Assembly (NCBI GenBank): GCA_900316515.1
Contig: ONDE01000010.1
Coordinates: 1 to 64,000, forward strand
Reading direction: 5' to 3'
DNA: 64,000 nucleotides
Source of the DNA: an uncultured Bacteroidales bacterium
GTDB lineage: Bacteria; Bacteroidota; Bacteroidia; Bacteroidales; P3
In this document: piece after piece, positions 1 to 8,738 of the stretch
Layout: the number at the start of each line of letters is the position of its first letter
How positions within the stretch are numbered: position 1 is the first letter of the stretch
Translations under genes and position numbers: made by a program
Notes under the pieces: model-generated
Told to the model about the DNA's origin: nothing
Database searches by the model: none
Seen by the model: the letters and a program-made list of their open reading frames with translations, nothing else

Positions 1-3000
1 GCCCTGGTCGAAGTTCGGCAGACCGTAGATGACGCGGAAGTGCTCGGCACCGGCGGGAGCCGTCCAGCCGATGGTGGCCATGGTGGCGCCGATGTTGCTA
101 ACGGTAAGGTTGGTCACAGGCTGGCACTGGTCGGTGGTAGCCTGGATGGTGTCGCTCCACGGACCCTCGATGTTGTGGTTGGTGCCGCACATCGGGCGCA
201 CGCTGATGTTGTAGAGACGCTCGGAGACAAGGCCGCTCACGGTGGCCGCGGTGGTCATAACCGTGACAGTGGTGTCCTCGATGGTGCTGAACACGTTGAC
301 CTCCCAAGCGGTCTCCTCGCCGTTGGCAGTCCAGCTGACGCTGACGCTGTTGAAGGTGGTGCCCACAAGCGTGAGGTTGCTGACAGCCATGCAAGGCAGC
401 GATTCGGTGGTGAAGAAGCCTTCGGTCCAACCGCTAACCTCGTTCTCGACGCAGTTCTGGCGCATCTGGTAGAAGTACTGCGTGGCCGGAGTCAGACCGG
501 TGAGGTTGAAGATACCGGTGGTGGAAGTCTGGATGGCACCAAGGCTGTTGAGGTCGGTACCATAAGCAAACTCATAGCTCAAACCATTGCCACCAGCAGT
601 GACCGTGGCGCTCTCATAGGTGATATTAGTCACGTTGACCGAGGGAGCACTGCAGCTGCCGCAGCTGATGAGGCGGATGTCGGCCACCGTGGAGGTGGTG
701 GTACCACCACTGTAGTTGAGGTCGTAAGGATCAGTATCCCGATAGGCATAGCACATCTTGTTGCCGCTGGCGGAGTGAGCAGCAAACTCAGTGCAGCAAG
801 TATAGACACCGTTGTCACGTTTGACGGAGATCAGCAGGTTGCTGTGACCGTCCCAAGTGAAGGCAGTGTCGAGGTTGTGAATCTGCCACTCGGCATCAGT
901 GAAGTTGAAGCTGGCGCTGTCTATCACCTTGGTGAAGACATGGGTGGCATCGGGGTGGATGAAGTCGGTCAGGGAAGTCTCGCTGATGTTGGACATGTAG
1001 ACAGTCATGTTGTTGAAGTAACTGTTGGCTTCCGTATTGGTGGGCAAGAATGCGAAGGCGGTGATATCGCCATTCAGACTGGCCAGGTCGGCACTGTCGA
1101 TGATGGTCTGCACATAACTGTAATTGTAGTTACTGTAGCCGATGGGACCATAGTCGGTAGTGGTCGTGGCTTCAGTAGTGTAGTTATGTGATTCAGTGCC
1201 ACCGTCGCACATAGTGGTGGTAAACAAGTAGCCATCGCTGGCGAGACTGGTGTCGTTAGCACTGCAGAGTTTACGCACCCAAACGGCATACTGCGTATTG
1301 GCCGTCAGACCCGTCAGGATAATCTGGTTGGTGTTGGCAGTAACAAAGGTGTTCGGGTGAGCACCAGGATACTCACGGTAGATTACCTGATAGTTGGCAT
1401 TGGCCTCAGCCTGCCATGTAACCATGGCGCTGGTGCTGTTCGGAGTTATCTCAACATTCACCGGGCGCGGGCAGGAGCTGTAGTCGATGTGGATGTTGTC
1501 GACGGCACCGGGCTGCGGGATGTTGGCATAGCTGGCACCGGTGTTCTGGTTGAACCAGAAGAAGGCCACACGCTGCACACCGCTGATGGTGTCGAAGCTG
1601 GCCTCGTAGGTCTGCCAGTTGGTGTCAAGGTAGATGGTGGCGATACGATAGAGGTCGTTCACATTGCCCCACGGAGTGGTGATGTTGCCAGTAGAAGCGG
1701 TGGCGGGCAAGGCCGGGTCGACCAGGAACACCATCAGAGCGTCGTAGCGGGCAGTGGTGGTACCACCGGCGCGGGCGCTGAAGCTGAGGGTGTAGCTGCT
1801 GTCGATAGGACCGAAGTCGATGTCGCGGTAGGCAGTGGCGTTGACCACAGCATCGAAAGCGTAGCTGTAGTAGCCTGTGTCGCTCGCAGCAACATACATG
1901 GAGTAGCTGCCGCCGTCGGCAACATCGGTGCCGCGGTACCACGTCTTGGTCTCATGGTTGCTGCTGATCTGCCAGTTGGCCCACTCGGCAGCGCTCTCGA
2001 AGTCGTAGTTGTAAGGCAGCGTGGCAGGGACCTGAGTGGTGTTGAAGCCACAAGGCATACGGCTGAACTCGCCGGTATCGGTGGCGCTGCAGACCGACTT
2101 CACATAGTATTCACCCTGGAAACTGGCGGGCAGGCCGGTCAGCGTGAAGGGGTTGCTGTTGGCAACCACCTGCGTGCCGGTGCCAAGCTCGAAGCCAGCA
2201 GGACCGTATTCGATAATCCATGTAGTGGCAGCACCGCGTTCATGCCAGGCAAGGTCGACCGAGTTGGTAGTGGCATTGCTGGCCGTCAGGCTGTCGGGAC
2301 GCGGGCAAGTGGGAATCATCTCGAGGGTTACATTGTCCATGTAGAAGTAGCAGTATGCACTGTCGTACACGGTTCTCATGGCAACATGCAAGCCGCTGTC
2401 AGGATAGCTGGCCAACGACACCTCGAAGGTCTCCCATGTGCTCAAAGCACCACTGTGCTGAACAGTGTCGACGGGGACGAAGGTGGTAATGTTGTTCGGG
2501 TTGGTCATCACACCGACTTCAAGTTTCGGACGGCCGTAGCTGGTGCTGGTGTAGAAGGTGCTGAACACCAACTGGGTCTGGTTGGCCATGATTGTGCTGT
2601 CGAGCTGGGGCAGGATCACAACCGACTTGTTGGTGGTGGTGCTGCTGCTGTACATATACACCGAGCCGCCAGTTGAGCCAGACATATTATAAGAACCGGA
2701 AATGATAGAATAGGATCCGGGGCTGTAGGCACCGGTGTTGTACCAGCAGTTGGGCAGGTGACCGGTACCCCAGTTGTTGAAGTCCTCAGTGAAGGGCAAA
2801 GTGCTGATGGCAGCACACAGGGTGGGAGCGTAGATGCTGGTGACGAAGCTCTCGTCATCGGCGCCGCAAATGGCACGCACCTCGACCAAGTGGTTCAAAC
2901 CAGCAGCCAGGCCGGTGAACTGATAGCTCGGAGTGGTGTTGACGGTCTGCCAAGCACCATTGTCGATGCGGACTTTCCATTCGGTCTCAGCGCCGCCGGC

Positions 3001-6000
3001 GGTCCAGGAGACATCGAGCGAGTTGGTGCTGGTGCTGTCGACAGTCAGAGCAGTGGGCTGCGGGCAGGTGATCTGGACAATGCTGATGTTGTCGACAGCA
3101 GCTGCCGGAGCGGTACCAACGGAACCGTCGTTATGCCAAACGAAGACAAGCTTGTAGGTGGCGTTGGCGGGAATAACTGCCACGCCCTGCTGGGTCGTCC
3201 AGTTGGAGTTGACATTCATTTTCGAGTCGCCATCGAGCGCAATCCAGCCAGCAGGGGTACCGGTGGTGCTGATGCCGCTGTAGAGGGTGCCGGCGGTCAA
3301 CGTGACAGAAGCAGGAACCAGATAGGCGCGCAGATAGTCGCAGCAGCTTTCACCATTGGCTCTCCAATCGAAGCTGACAGCATACTGACCGGCGGTGAAA
3401 TTGAAGGTGCGATAGGCATAGACGTTCGACGTACTGCTGATTACGTAGCTGTTGGTCGCACCATTGTCGTTGGAGATGTAGAGACCATTACCGGGGTTGC
3501 CGGCAGCGCTGCCGACGAACCACTTGTTGCTCTGCGAACCGTTGGCAAATACCCAGGCGGTATCTTCGGTGGCCTCGAAGCCGGTGGCATAAGGCAGATC
3601 GATACCCATCTCGGGAGTGACGAAGGTAATGGTGAGCGTAGAGGTCAGCGAGCCGTCATCGCAGACGGTGGCCACCACAGCGGTGTAGGTGGTGTTCTGG
3701 GTGAGGCCGGTGAAGGTGTAGTGGGTGGAATCGATGTCGACGCTGGTGGCAGTGGCGGTGTCGCAGGTGCTGCCAGCGCTAAACCACACACGGAAGGTAG
3801 CATCCTCATCACCGCCCCAGCCGATGGTAGCGTCGGTGGCGGTGCTGCCAAGAACGGTCAGACCCACGGGGTGGTTGCACTCGGGAGCAATATGCACATC
3901 GATATCGTCAACATACCAGTACCACGCAGTGCTGCCCACATTGTGGCGCATGGCGATACGGGAACCCGCGGGGGCACCGGCGAAGGTGACCTCATACTGG
4001 GTAACGGTGGTACCGGCAGCGCAGGGGATGTTGAGCACCTCGACAAAAGAGGAGGCGGAAGAAGGGTTGGTGACATAACCCACGCTGAACGAGCCGCTGC
4101 TCGACGAGCTCTCGGGACGGGTCCAGAAGGTCATCTGCAAGTCGCTGATAGGGGTGTCGAAGATGGGGAGTACCAAAACGTGGTCGGTGGTGCTGCTACT
4201 GTTGGGGTAGAAGCGCACGCAGTTGCTGGTGTGCGAATAGGAAGAGGTGATGTTCACATAGCCGCCGGCACCGATATAATCCCAGCAGGGGATGTTGGTA
4301 GCCGAAGAGGTGGTGGACATGCTGTTGAAGGTCTCAATCCAAGGCAGAGCGGTGATGGGGCCGCAAGCGGTGCGATAGGTGCCGAGAAGGGCAAAGCTGG
4401 TATCGGAACCACCGCAGAGGGCGCGCACCATGATGTCATAGCTGGTGTTGGCGCTGAGGTTGTCGAGAACGATGTTCGTGTCGCTCACCTCGATGCCGGT
4501 CCATTCCACAGAGTCGGCAGCACCGGTGGGACGATACTCGACCCAGTAGCTGGCACCGCTGTTCTGCGAGTCGCTCCAGGAGAGGTCGAGGGTGTCGGAA
4601 GCGGCATAGTTGAGTGTAAGGTCGGTAGGCACCATGCAGTTGGGGGCCAAGTGGACGTTCACATTGTCGATATAAGTGTAGTAGTAGTAGCCGGTGGCGC
4701 TGGGTTGCTGGTTCTGATAGAAGAAGCCCAGACGCTTGCCGGTCATCTCGTGGCCAACGAAGCTGACATAGTGGGTCTCGGCAGCAGCCTGGCTGGTGGC
4801 GGCAGGAACGATGATGGCCACCGTGTCGATCACAGGCATACCGGCCGTCGGGGCGTCGAAGAGGCCCACGATGACACCGCGTCCATAGCTGGAGGTGGTG
4901 CTACCCCAGATGTCGAAGCTCATCTCGAGGTCCTCGGCCAAAATGTTCTCGTCGAAAGGAGGCAGCATGGCATAGCCATACTGGCTGTTCATCGACGAGG
5001 AGCTATAGAGATACATATAAAGGTATCCGCTGGTGACATAGGGGTAGTTGTAGGTGGTGCTATAGGTGTTATAGATGCTCCAGCACTGGTCGAACTGCAC
5101 GCTGCTGCCGGTGGGGCAGGTGGAGAAGTTCTCGCTCCAAGGCAGGGTGTGGATGGGGGCGCAGGAGGTGCGGGCGGTGAGGGTGCGCGTCCACGAGGAG
5201 TCGCTGCCGCAGACAGCCATCAGATAGAAGTCGTAGAGGGTATTCGGAGTCAAACCGGTGACAACGCCGAAGGTGTCGGTGAAGTCGGCCCACAGGGTGT
5301 TTTCGTCGCCCAGGGTGAAGCCCGCGGGGCCATAGCCGATAGCCCAGGCAGTAGCAGCGTTGTCGACCCAGCTGAAGCTGACCGAACTGCTGTCGGTGCC
5401 CTCGAGCACGAAGGTCTCAGGCGTTGCGCAGCTGGGAAGATCAACACAAGCAACATTGATTTGGAAACCGTCACGCTGGACAGAACCATCAGAATGGAAA
5501 GTGATGGTTATAGGAGTGGTGGAAAGTATGGGGCCGAAGCTCTGAAGTTCATCAACACCATAGTCGGTCCAAAGTTCCTCGCCAGAAGTGCCAACGCCGG
5601 AATAGATGCGGAGGTAGTCGTAGGTGCTCTCGGTGTAGGAGGTGCCAGTGATGTTGAGGGCATGCAGGTCGTCGGAAGGATAAACAACCAGCGTGGCATC
5701 GCAGCTGCTAGAATAGGAACCAGTGGGGCCGCCGTCGTCATAAATGATGGCAGCACAGGTGTGGAGGGTGTCGGTGCCCGAGGTGGCCATGTTCATGATG
5801 AGCATGCCCACGCTGAAGTTCACCGGGCCAGCCCATACGCTGTAGTCTCCCGAGCCGCAGTCGGCACGGACGTAAGCGTCATACATGCCGTCCGCCAGTT
5901 GAGAGAGGTCGAGATCGGTGGTGGTGGAAGAAAGAGACTCGGCATCGGTAGCGTTGTCGGGATCAAAACCGGCAGCACCGTAGACGAACTCCCAGGCAGT

Positions 6001-6681
6001 AGCGCTGTTGTCGGTCCAAGTGAAGGTAAGGATGCCGTTGCTCTCGGTCGAAGCAAAAGCGGTGGGAGCATAGCAGACAGAGCCAGTGGCATTGTAGGTG
6101 AAGGTGGTCTTGGGCAGGAATGACTGAACGTCACCGTCGTCGCCGTCATCAATCGCGCTCAGCGGGGATTCGCCGTAGACATAGACAGACGAACCGGTAC
6201 GCGTCACGCCGTACCAATAGTTCCGGCTGTAGGTCGACGCGGTGGTGGTGATGTCCACCAGGAGGTTACCGCCCTGATACTCGTAGGGCGTTGTGAGCAC
6301 AAAGGTCTCCACGGCATTGGTACCACTGACCGTGCCGGTGTAAACCGTTGTTGCGCCAGTAGTGGCCACAAGGTCGGTGAGGACGCTGTCGGTGATCTCC
6401 ATCATCTTGATGGTCACCGTGGTGCCCCACGAACTCGAAGCCGTCTGCTGCTGGTAGAAGGACAACGACGTAATGTAGTTGTTCTCCATGTCCGCCAGCA
6501 TACTGGCCGGATAAACTACCTGGTTGTGCTGGTCTGCGTCGCAGTAGTAGCCATAGATGGGGACGTAGGTGTTCGTCGCGGTCCCATTGGCCACAGTCAG
6601 CGACTGTGCCATCACGTTCACCGGCATTGCCATGGCCACTATCGCGACCAATGGCAACAGAAACTTATAAAATCGTTTCAT
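1..6681 (-). CDS. Giant secreted adhesin-like protein, Cleaved-Adhesin/MAM-like and FN3 modules (C-terminus beyond window)
   Basis: The frame is open from an ATG at 6681 to the left edge, giving 2227 residues without a stop; the C-terminus lies outside. Residues 1-26 are a signal peptide (MKRFYKFLLPLVAIVAMAM then ...VMAQ). An all-beta N-terminal domain (about 27-185) is followed by an FN3 domain, a CUB-like domain (about 300-410, CAAIIYDDGGPTGSY), then at least five modules that start with LPWxExF or LPYxxxF, contain a W/C-W pair, and end with a DNIxV strand (roughly residues 514, 780, 1028, 1297, 1557). These resemble Cleaved_Adhesin/MAM-like jelly rolls of Porphyromonas gingipain-haemagglutinins; each is followed by an FN3 domain opening with C-x-x-P. 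Several FN3 copies carry a YGxxGF strand. Such proteins are usually T9SS cargo, but the sorting domain cannot be seen here. Function as a surface adhesin is inferred from domain content only. Confidence 0.85.
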   Translation of the reverse strand, partial: MKRFYKFLLPLVAIVAMAMPVNVMAQSLTVANGTATNTYVPIYGYYCDADQHNQVVYPASMLADMENNYITSLSFYQQQTASSSWGTTVTIKMMEITDSVLTDLVATTGATTVYTGTVSGTNAVETFVLTTPYEYQGGNLLVDITTTASTYSRNYWYGVTRTGSSVYVYGESPLSAIDDGDDGDVQSFLPKTTFTYNATGSVCYAPTAFASTESNGILTFTWTDNSATAWEFVYGAAGFDPDNATDAESLSSTTTDLDLSQLADGMYDAYVRADCGSGDYSVWAGPVNFSVGMLIMNMATSGTDTLHTCAAIIYDDGGPTGSYSSSCDATLVVYPSDDLHALNITGTSYTESTYDYLRIYSGVGTSGEELWTDYGVDELQSFGPILSTTPITITFHSDGSVQRDGFQINVACVDLPSCATPETFVLEGTDSSSVSFSWVDNAATAWAIGYGPAGFTLGDENTLWADFTDTFGVVTGLTPNTLYDFYLMAVCGSDSSWTRTLTARTSCAPIHTLPWSENFSTCPTGSSVQFDQCWSIYNTYSTTYNYPYVTSGYLYMYLYSSSSMNSQYGYAMLPPFDENILAEDLEMSFDIWGSTTSSYGRGVIVGLFDAPTAGMPVIDTVAIIVPAATSQAAAETHYVSFVGHEMTGKRLGFFYQNQQPSATGYYYYTYIDNVNVHLAPNCMVPTDLTLNYAASDTLDLSWSDSQNSGASYWVEYRPTGAADSVEWTGIEVSDTNIVLDNLSANTSYDIMVRALCGGSDTSFALLGTYRTACGPITALPWIETFNSMSTTSSATNIPCWDYIGAGGYVNITSSYSHTSNCVRFYPNSSSTTDHVLVLPIFDTPISDLQMTFWTRPESSSSSGSFSVGYVTNPSSASSFVEVLNIPCAAGTTVTQYEVTFAGAPAGSRIAMRHNVGSTAWYWYVDDIDVHIAPECNHPVGLTVLGSTATDATIGWGGDEDATFRVWFSAGSTCDTATATSVDIDSTHYTFTGLTQNTTYTAVVATVCDDGSLTSTLTITFVTPEMGIDLPYATGFEATEDTAWVFANGSQSNKWFVGSAAGNPGNGLYISNDNGATNSYVISSTSNVYAYRTFNFTAGQYAVSFDWRANGESCCDYLRAYLVPASVTLTAGTLYSGISTTGTPAGWIALDGDSKMNVNSNWTTQQGVAVIPANATYKLVFVWHNDGSVGTAPAAAVDNISIVQITCPQPTALTVDSTSTNSLDVSWTAGGAETEWKVRIDNGAWQTVNTTPSYQFTGLAAGLNHLVEVRAICGADDESFVTSIYAPTLCAAISTLPFTEDFNNWGTGHLPNCWYNTGAYSPGSYSIISGSYNMSGSTGGSVYMYSSSTTTNKSVVILPQLDSTIMANQTQLVFSTFYTSTSYGRPKLEVGVMTNPNNITTFVPVDTVQHSGALSTWETFEVSLASYPDSGLHVAMRTVYDSAYCYFYMDNVTLEMIPTCPRPDSLTASNATTNSVDLAWHERGAATTWIIEYGPAGFELGTGTQVVANSNPFTLTGLPASFQGEYYVKSVCSATDTGEFSRMPCGFNTTQVPATLPYNYDFESAAEWANWQISSNHETKTWYRGTDVADGGSYSMYVAASDTGYYSYAFDAVVNATAYRDIDFGPIDSSYTLSFSARAGGTTTARYDALMVFLVDPALPATASTGNITTPWGNVNDLYRIATIYLDTNWQTYEASFDTISGVQRVAFFWFNQNTGASYANIPQPGAVDNIHIDYSSCPRPVNVEITPNSTSAMVTWQAEANANYQVIYREYPGAHPNTFVTANTNQIILTGLTANTQYAVWVRKLCSANDTSLASDGYLFTTTMCDGGTESHNYTTEATTTTDYGPIGYSNYNYSYVQTIIDSADLASLNGDITAFAFLPTNTEANSYFNNMTVYMSNISETSLTDFIHPDATHVFTKVIDSASFNFTDAEWQIHNLDTAFTWDGHSNLLISVKRDNGVYTCCTEFAAHSASGNKMCYAYRDTDPYDLNYSGGTTTSTVADIRLISCGSCSAPSVNVTNITYESATVTAGGNGLSYEFAYGTDLNSLGAIQTSTTGIFNLTGLTPATQYFYQMRQNCVENEVSGWTEGFFTTESLPCMAVSNLTLVGTTFNSVSVSWTANGEETAWEVNVFSTIEDTTVTVMTTAATVSGLVSERLYNISVRPMCGTNHNIEGPWSDTIQATTDQCQPVTNLTVSNIGATMATIGWTAPAGAEHFRVIYGLPNFDQG

Positions 6682-6740
6682 AGTGTTGTTGTTTTGGTTA
6701 ATAATAAGTGAATTTAACATTTGTTTTCCCATACAAAACA

Positions 6741-6775
6741 GCCCTTCCGACCGCTTTTCGGGCCGATGGAAGGGC
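6741..6775 (-). other. Stem-loop in the 5' leader of the giant adhesin gene
   Basis: An 8-bp perfect stem (GCCCTTCC / GGAAGGGC) with a 19-base loop lies between the predicted promoter and the start codon. Read on the minus strand it is followed by a modest T-rich stretch (TGTTTTGTAT), so it could act as an attenuator or simply as a leader structure. The role is inference. Together with the promoter call it accounts for most of the 391-base gap between this gene and the lipoprotein gene; I see no gene in the gap. Confidence 0.45.
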
Positions 6776-6854
6776 GATTCTTTTCGCGTTGCATAATCTA
6801 TATACATCATATACAACCATTTATCGCGAGACATTGCATCACGCTTTATTAGTG

Positions 6855-6885
6855 CAAATATACATTTTATTTTTTATACTGCAAA
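6855..6885 (-). promoter_or_regulatory. Bacteroidota-type promoter for the giant adhesin gene
   Basis: Minus-strand TATATTTG (6855-6862) matches the -7 consensus TAnnTTTG, and TTTG at 6882-6885 sits 19 bases upstream as the -33 element. Transcription would begin near 6848 and leave a leader of about 165 bases before the ATG. Confidence 0.6.
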
Positions 6886-7017
6886 TTTTTTTTTGGAATT
6901 TATATACCTGTTGACAGCAAAAAATAGATAATTTAATGCAGCCTGGCAACGATCAGGAAAAAGGAGCAAAATTGAGAATCACAGTATGCAGACTCACAGT
7001 CACCCGTATACAACAAA

Positions 7018-7044
7018 CGGGGCCGCACCTTCGGTGCAGCCCCG
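7018..7044 (-). terminator. Terminator after the small lipoprotein gene
   Basis: CGGGGC/GCCCCG and GCACC/GGTGC form an 11-pair stem with one mismatch and a 3-base loop. On the minus strand it is followed by TTTGTTG. It lies about 30 bases past the lipoprotein stop codon. Confidence 0.65.
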
Positions 7045-7072
7045 CATTGTCTTGTTGTTTCTAAGCAAATGC

Positions 7073-7282
7073 TTATTCAGCGATGGCCTCAGCGGCGCCT
7101 TCGACGGCGGCGGTGGCGATCTCCTCAACGGCGTTCTCAACGACGTTGGTGTCGGCGACGGTCTCTTCGACAACCATCTCCTCGGCGACGGGCTCGGCGG
7201 CCTCCTCAGTGGCGGCGTTGTTGTTGCAAGCCACGAAGCTGAACATACCGGCAACGGCCATAGCAAATAAAACTTTCTTCAT
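7073..7282 (-). CDS. Small Ala/Glu-rich lipoprotein
   Basis: 69 residues. The first 18 are a lipoprotein signal (MKKVLFAMAVAGMFSFVAC) with the acylated cysteine at 19, directly followed by NNN. The mature part (about 50 residues) is almost only Ala, Glu, Val and Thr, with repeated EE-V and A-E-A patterns, so it is acidic, low in complexity and probably extended or helical. Small Ala/Glu-rich lipoproteins of this kind are common in Bacteroidales but have no assigned function. It stands alone between its own -7 box (7333-7340) and its own terminator (7018-7044), which supports it being a real gene despite its size; the opposite-strand frames over it are shadows. Confidence 0.8.
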   Translation of the reverse strand: MKKVLFAMAVAGMFSFVACNNNAATEEAAEPVAEEMVVEETVADTNVVENAVEEIATAAVEGAAEAIAE

Positions 7283-7332
7283 TTTCTTGATTTTTAAATT
7301 GTTAATACTATTTCTTTCAAAATTTCGGGTTG

Positions 7333-7340
7333 CAAAAGTA
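7333..7340 (-). promoter_or_regulatory. -7 element of the lipoprotein gene
   Basis: Minus-strand TACTTTTG followed by C matches TAnnTTTGC. It lies 51 bases before the ATG. No convincing -33 TTG is present at the usual spacing. Confidence 0.5.
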
Positions 7341-7437
7341 CAACATTGTTCTCTATCTGCTTGTAAATTAATTCAAAATAATTCTTAAAAAACCCCTATC
7401 GCACTGATTGTCAACACCAACTTCGGCACATAAAAAG

Positions 7438-7473
7438 AGGCTGGAAGTTGCATCAGAGCATGCATTCCAGCCT
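7438..7473. terminator. Bidirectional terminator downstream of rnfA
   Basis: AGGCTGG / CCAGCCT form a 7-bp stem, with an inner GCAT/ATGC pair in the loop. T-runs follow on both strands (TTTTTTAT on plus, CTTTTTAT on minus). It lies about 60 bases past the rnfA stop codon. Confidence 0.65.
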
Positions 7474-7529
7474 TTTTTATTGTTAAAAAAGTCAAATTTG
7501 ACTATTTCGCATTTATTACACTGTTTGTG

Positions 7530-8117
7530 TTAAGGAAGCGGCACCAAACCGTTGAAGCCCATGAAGGCCATGGCCAAGATACCGGCGGTGACGAGGGCTA
7601 TGGGCACACCTTTCATACCCTTGGGGGTGCCGGTGAGCTCGAGCTGCTCGCGGATGCCAGCAAAAAGCACCAGAGCCAGGGCAAAGCCCACAGCGATGGA
7701 GGCACTGTAGATGACGCTCTCGAGGAAGTTCATATCCTTCTGGATTACCAGAATGGCCACACCGAGAACAGCGCAGTTGGTGGTGATCAGAGGCAGGAAG
7801 ACGCCTAGGGCCTGATAGAGCGACGGGGCAATCTTCTTGAGCACTATCTCGACCATCTGCACCAAACCAGCGATGACCAGAATGTAGGCTATGGTCTGCA
7901 GGTACTCAAGACCCAGGGGCTTGAGGATATAGGTCATGATGAGCCAGGTGACCATGGTGGCCAGCAGCATGACGAAGAGCACAGCTCCACTCATACCTAC
8001 CGACGACTTGACATCCTTGCTGACGCCCAGGAAGGGGCAGATGCCCAGGAACTGGGCCAGCACGACGTTGTTGACAAATATGGCCCCGATGATTAGGGCA
8101 GGAATTGTTATCGACAT
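7530..8117 (-). CDS. rnfA: RnfA, electron transport complex subunit (isolated gene)
   Basis: 195 residues, the usual RnfA/RsxA length, starting at MSITIPALIIGAIFVNN; the frame continues upstream to 8207 but that part overlaps the promoter and has no RnfA similarity. RnfA is one of the six-helix membrane subunits of the Rnf ferredoxin:NAD oxidoreductase, which couples electron flow to Na+ or H+ export. Visible family motifs are NNVVLAQFLGICPFLGVS near the N-terminus and TTNCAVLGVAIL in the middle; their two cysteines are those that bind the membrane [2Fe-2S] cluster in characterised Rnf complexes. In most genomes rnfA is the last gene of rnfBCDGEA; here no other rnf gene is adjacent. It has its own promoter, and an upstream inverted repeat overlaps it. 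The other subunits must be encoded elsewhere, or this copy is an extra one. Confidence 0.92.
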   Translation of the reverse strand: MSITIPALIIGAIFVNNVVLAQFLGICPFLGVSKDVKSSVGMSGAVLFVMLLATMVTWLIMTYILKPLGLEYLQTIAYILVIAGLVQMVEIVLKKIAPSLYQALGVFLPLITTNCAVLGVAILVIQKDMNFLESVIYSASIAVGFALALVLFAGIREQLELTGTPKGMKGVPIALVTAGILAMAFMGFNGLVPLP

Positions 8118-8145
8118 AGTAATTGTTACTTTATAATTCGAAGTG

Positions 8146-8176
8146 CAAAAATACACACTTTTTCCGATATGGCAAA
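8146..8176 (-). promoter_or_regulatory. Promoter of rnfA
   Basis: Minus-strand TATTTTTG (8146-8153) is the -7 element and TTTG (8173-8176) the -33 element, 19 bases apart. The -33 element touches one arm of a 14-bp inverted repeat. Confidence 0.6.
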
Positions 8177-8202
8177 AAATTTTTCTTCGCCATATCGGAA
8201 AA
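8160..8202. repeat. Perfect 14-bp inverted repeat over the rnfA promoter
   Basis: TTTTCCGATATGGC (8160-8173) and its exact complement GCCATATCGGAAAA (8189-8202) flank 15 A/T-rich bases. One arm lies in the promoter spacer, and the -33 box starts at the arm's inner end. It could be an operator, or a terminator of the gene remnant further upstream. Confidence 0.6.
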
Positions 8203-8239
8203 CTCACTGCAACAATGTCCTATGCTCAGTGACTCTCTA

Positions 8240-8356
8240 TTAGTTGTAGGCGTGGATACCCCCGAGGAAGAAGTTGACTCCGAAATATGTAACCACTACG
8301 CTGATAAAAGCCAGCAGACAATAGAGGTGGAAAACCTTGGCCCCCTTAAGCACCCC
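8240..8356 (-). pseudogene. C-terminal remnant of a CcsA/CcmF-type cytochrome c biogenesis gene
   Basis: 38 codons plus stop remain (GVLKGAKVFHLYCLLAFISV then VVTYFGVNFFLGGIHAYN). The TYFGVNxxLGGxHxY ending is that of the last transmembrane helix and C-terminus of haem-handling CcsA/ResC proteins in Bacteroidota. An in-frame TGA stands directly before this segment, and no start codon or upstream part of the family is present, so it is a fragment, not a gene. It may be the trace of a deletion that also brought rnfA next to the SMR gene. Identification rests on a short motif recalled from the family. Confidence 0.55.
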
Positions 8357-8408
8357 TCACCAATTATGGTGATTTTGCATATATATCACAGAAACAATGG
8401 GATTGCAG

Positions 8409-8735
8409 CTATGCCGAGACGGCACGGAGGCCGATGATAGAGAGGATGAGAGTGGTCAGGAAGAAGAGGCGCCAGAAGGTGGCAGGTTCATGGAAAACGA
8501 AGATGCCAAGGAGTACTGAGCCCACTGCGCCGATGCCTGTCCAGACAGGATAGGCGGTGCCTATGGGAAGGCTCTCGGTGGCTTTGGCCAACAGCACGGC
8601 GCTAAGCACGTAGAAGAAGGCAAAGCCTGCCATCCACTCCCAATAAGGCAGGCCTGCGAGGCCCTTCGTCTTGCCAAGGCAGAAGGCGAAACCGACCTCG
8701 CAGAGTCCTGCTATAATAAGTATTATCCAGTGCAT
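8409..8735 (-). CDS. Small multidrug resistance (SMR) family exporter, SugE/Gdx-like
   Basis: 108 residues with four predicted helices, the standard SMR size. The first helix carries the essential membrane glutamate (GLCEVGFAF), and the protein has LPIGTAYPVWTGIGAVGSVL, very close to the LPVGTAYAVWTGIGAVG signature of SugE/Gdx guanidinium exporters. These work as dual-topology dimers that exchange a cation for protons across the inner membrane. The start lies three bases after the stop of the dipeptidase gene, so the two are almost certainly cotranscribed. Substrate (guanidinium or quaternary ammonium) is inferred from the signature; the change of the usual A to P in TAYPVW is a small departure. 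Confidence 0.88.
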   Translation of the reverse strand: MHWIILIIAGLCEVGFAFCLGKTKGLAGLPYWEWMAGFAFFYVLSAVLLAKATESLPIGTAYPVWTGIGAVGSVLLGIFVFHEPATFWRLFFLTTLILSIIGLRAVSA

Positions 8736-8738
8736 GGA

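Noticed and set aside
8160-8202. Inverted repeat near rnfA as an invertible (phase-variable) promoter
   Set aside because: The arms are only 15 bases apart and do not enclose a full promoter; no recombinase gene is nearby.
7530-8207. Upstream start at 8207 for rnfA
   Set aside because: The extra 30 residues would be encoded by the promoter and inverted repeat and do not resemble RnfA; the family start is at 8117.
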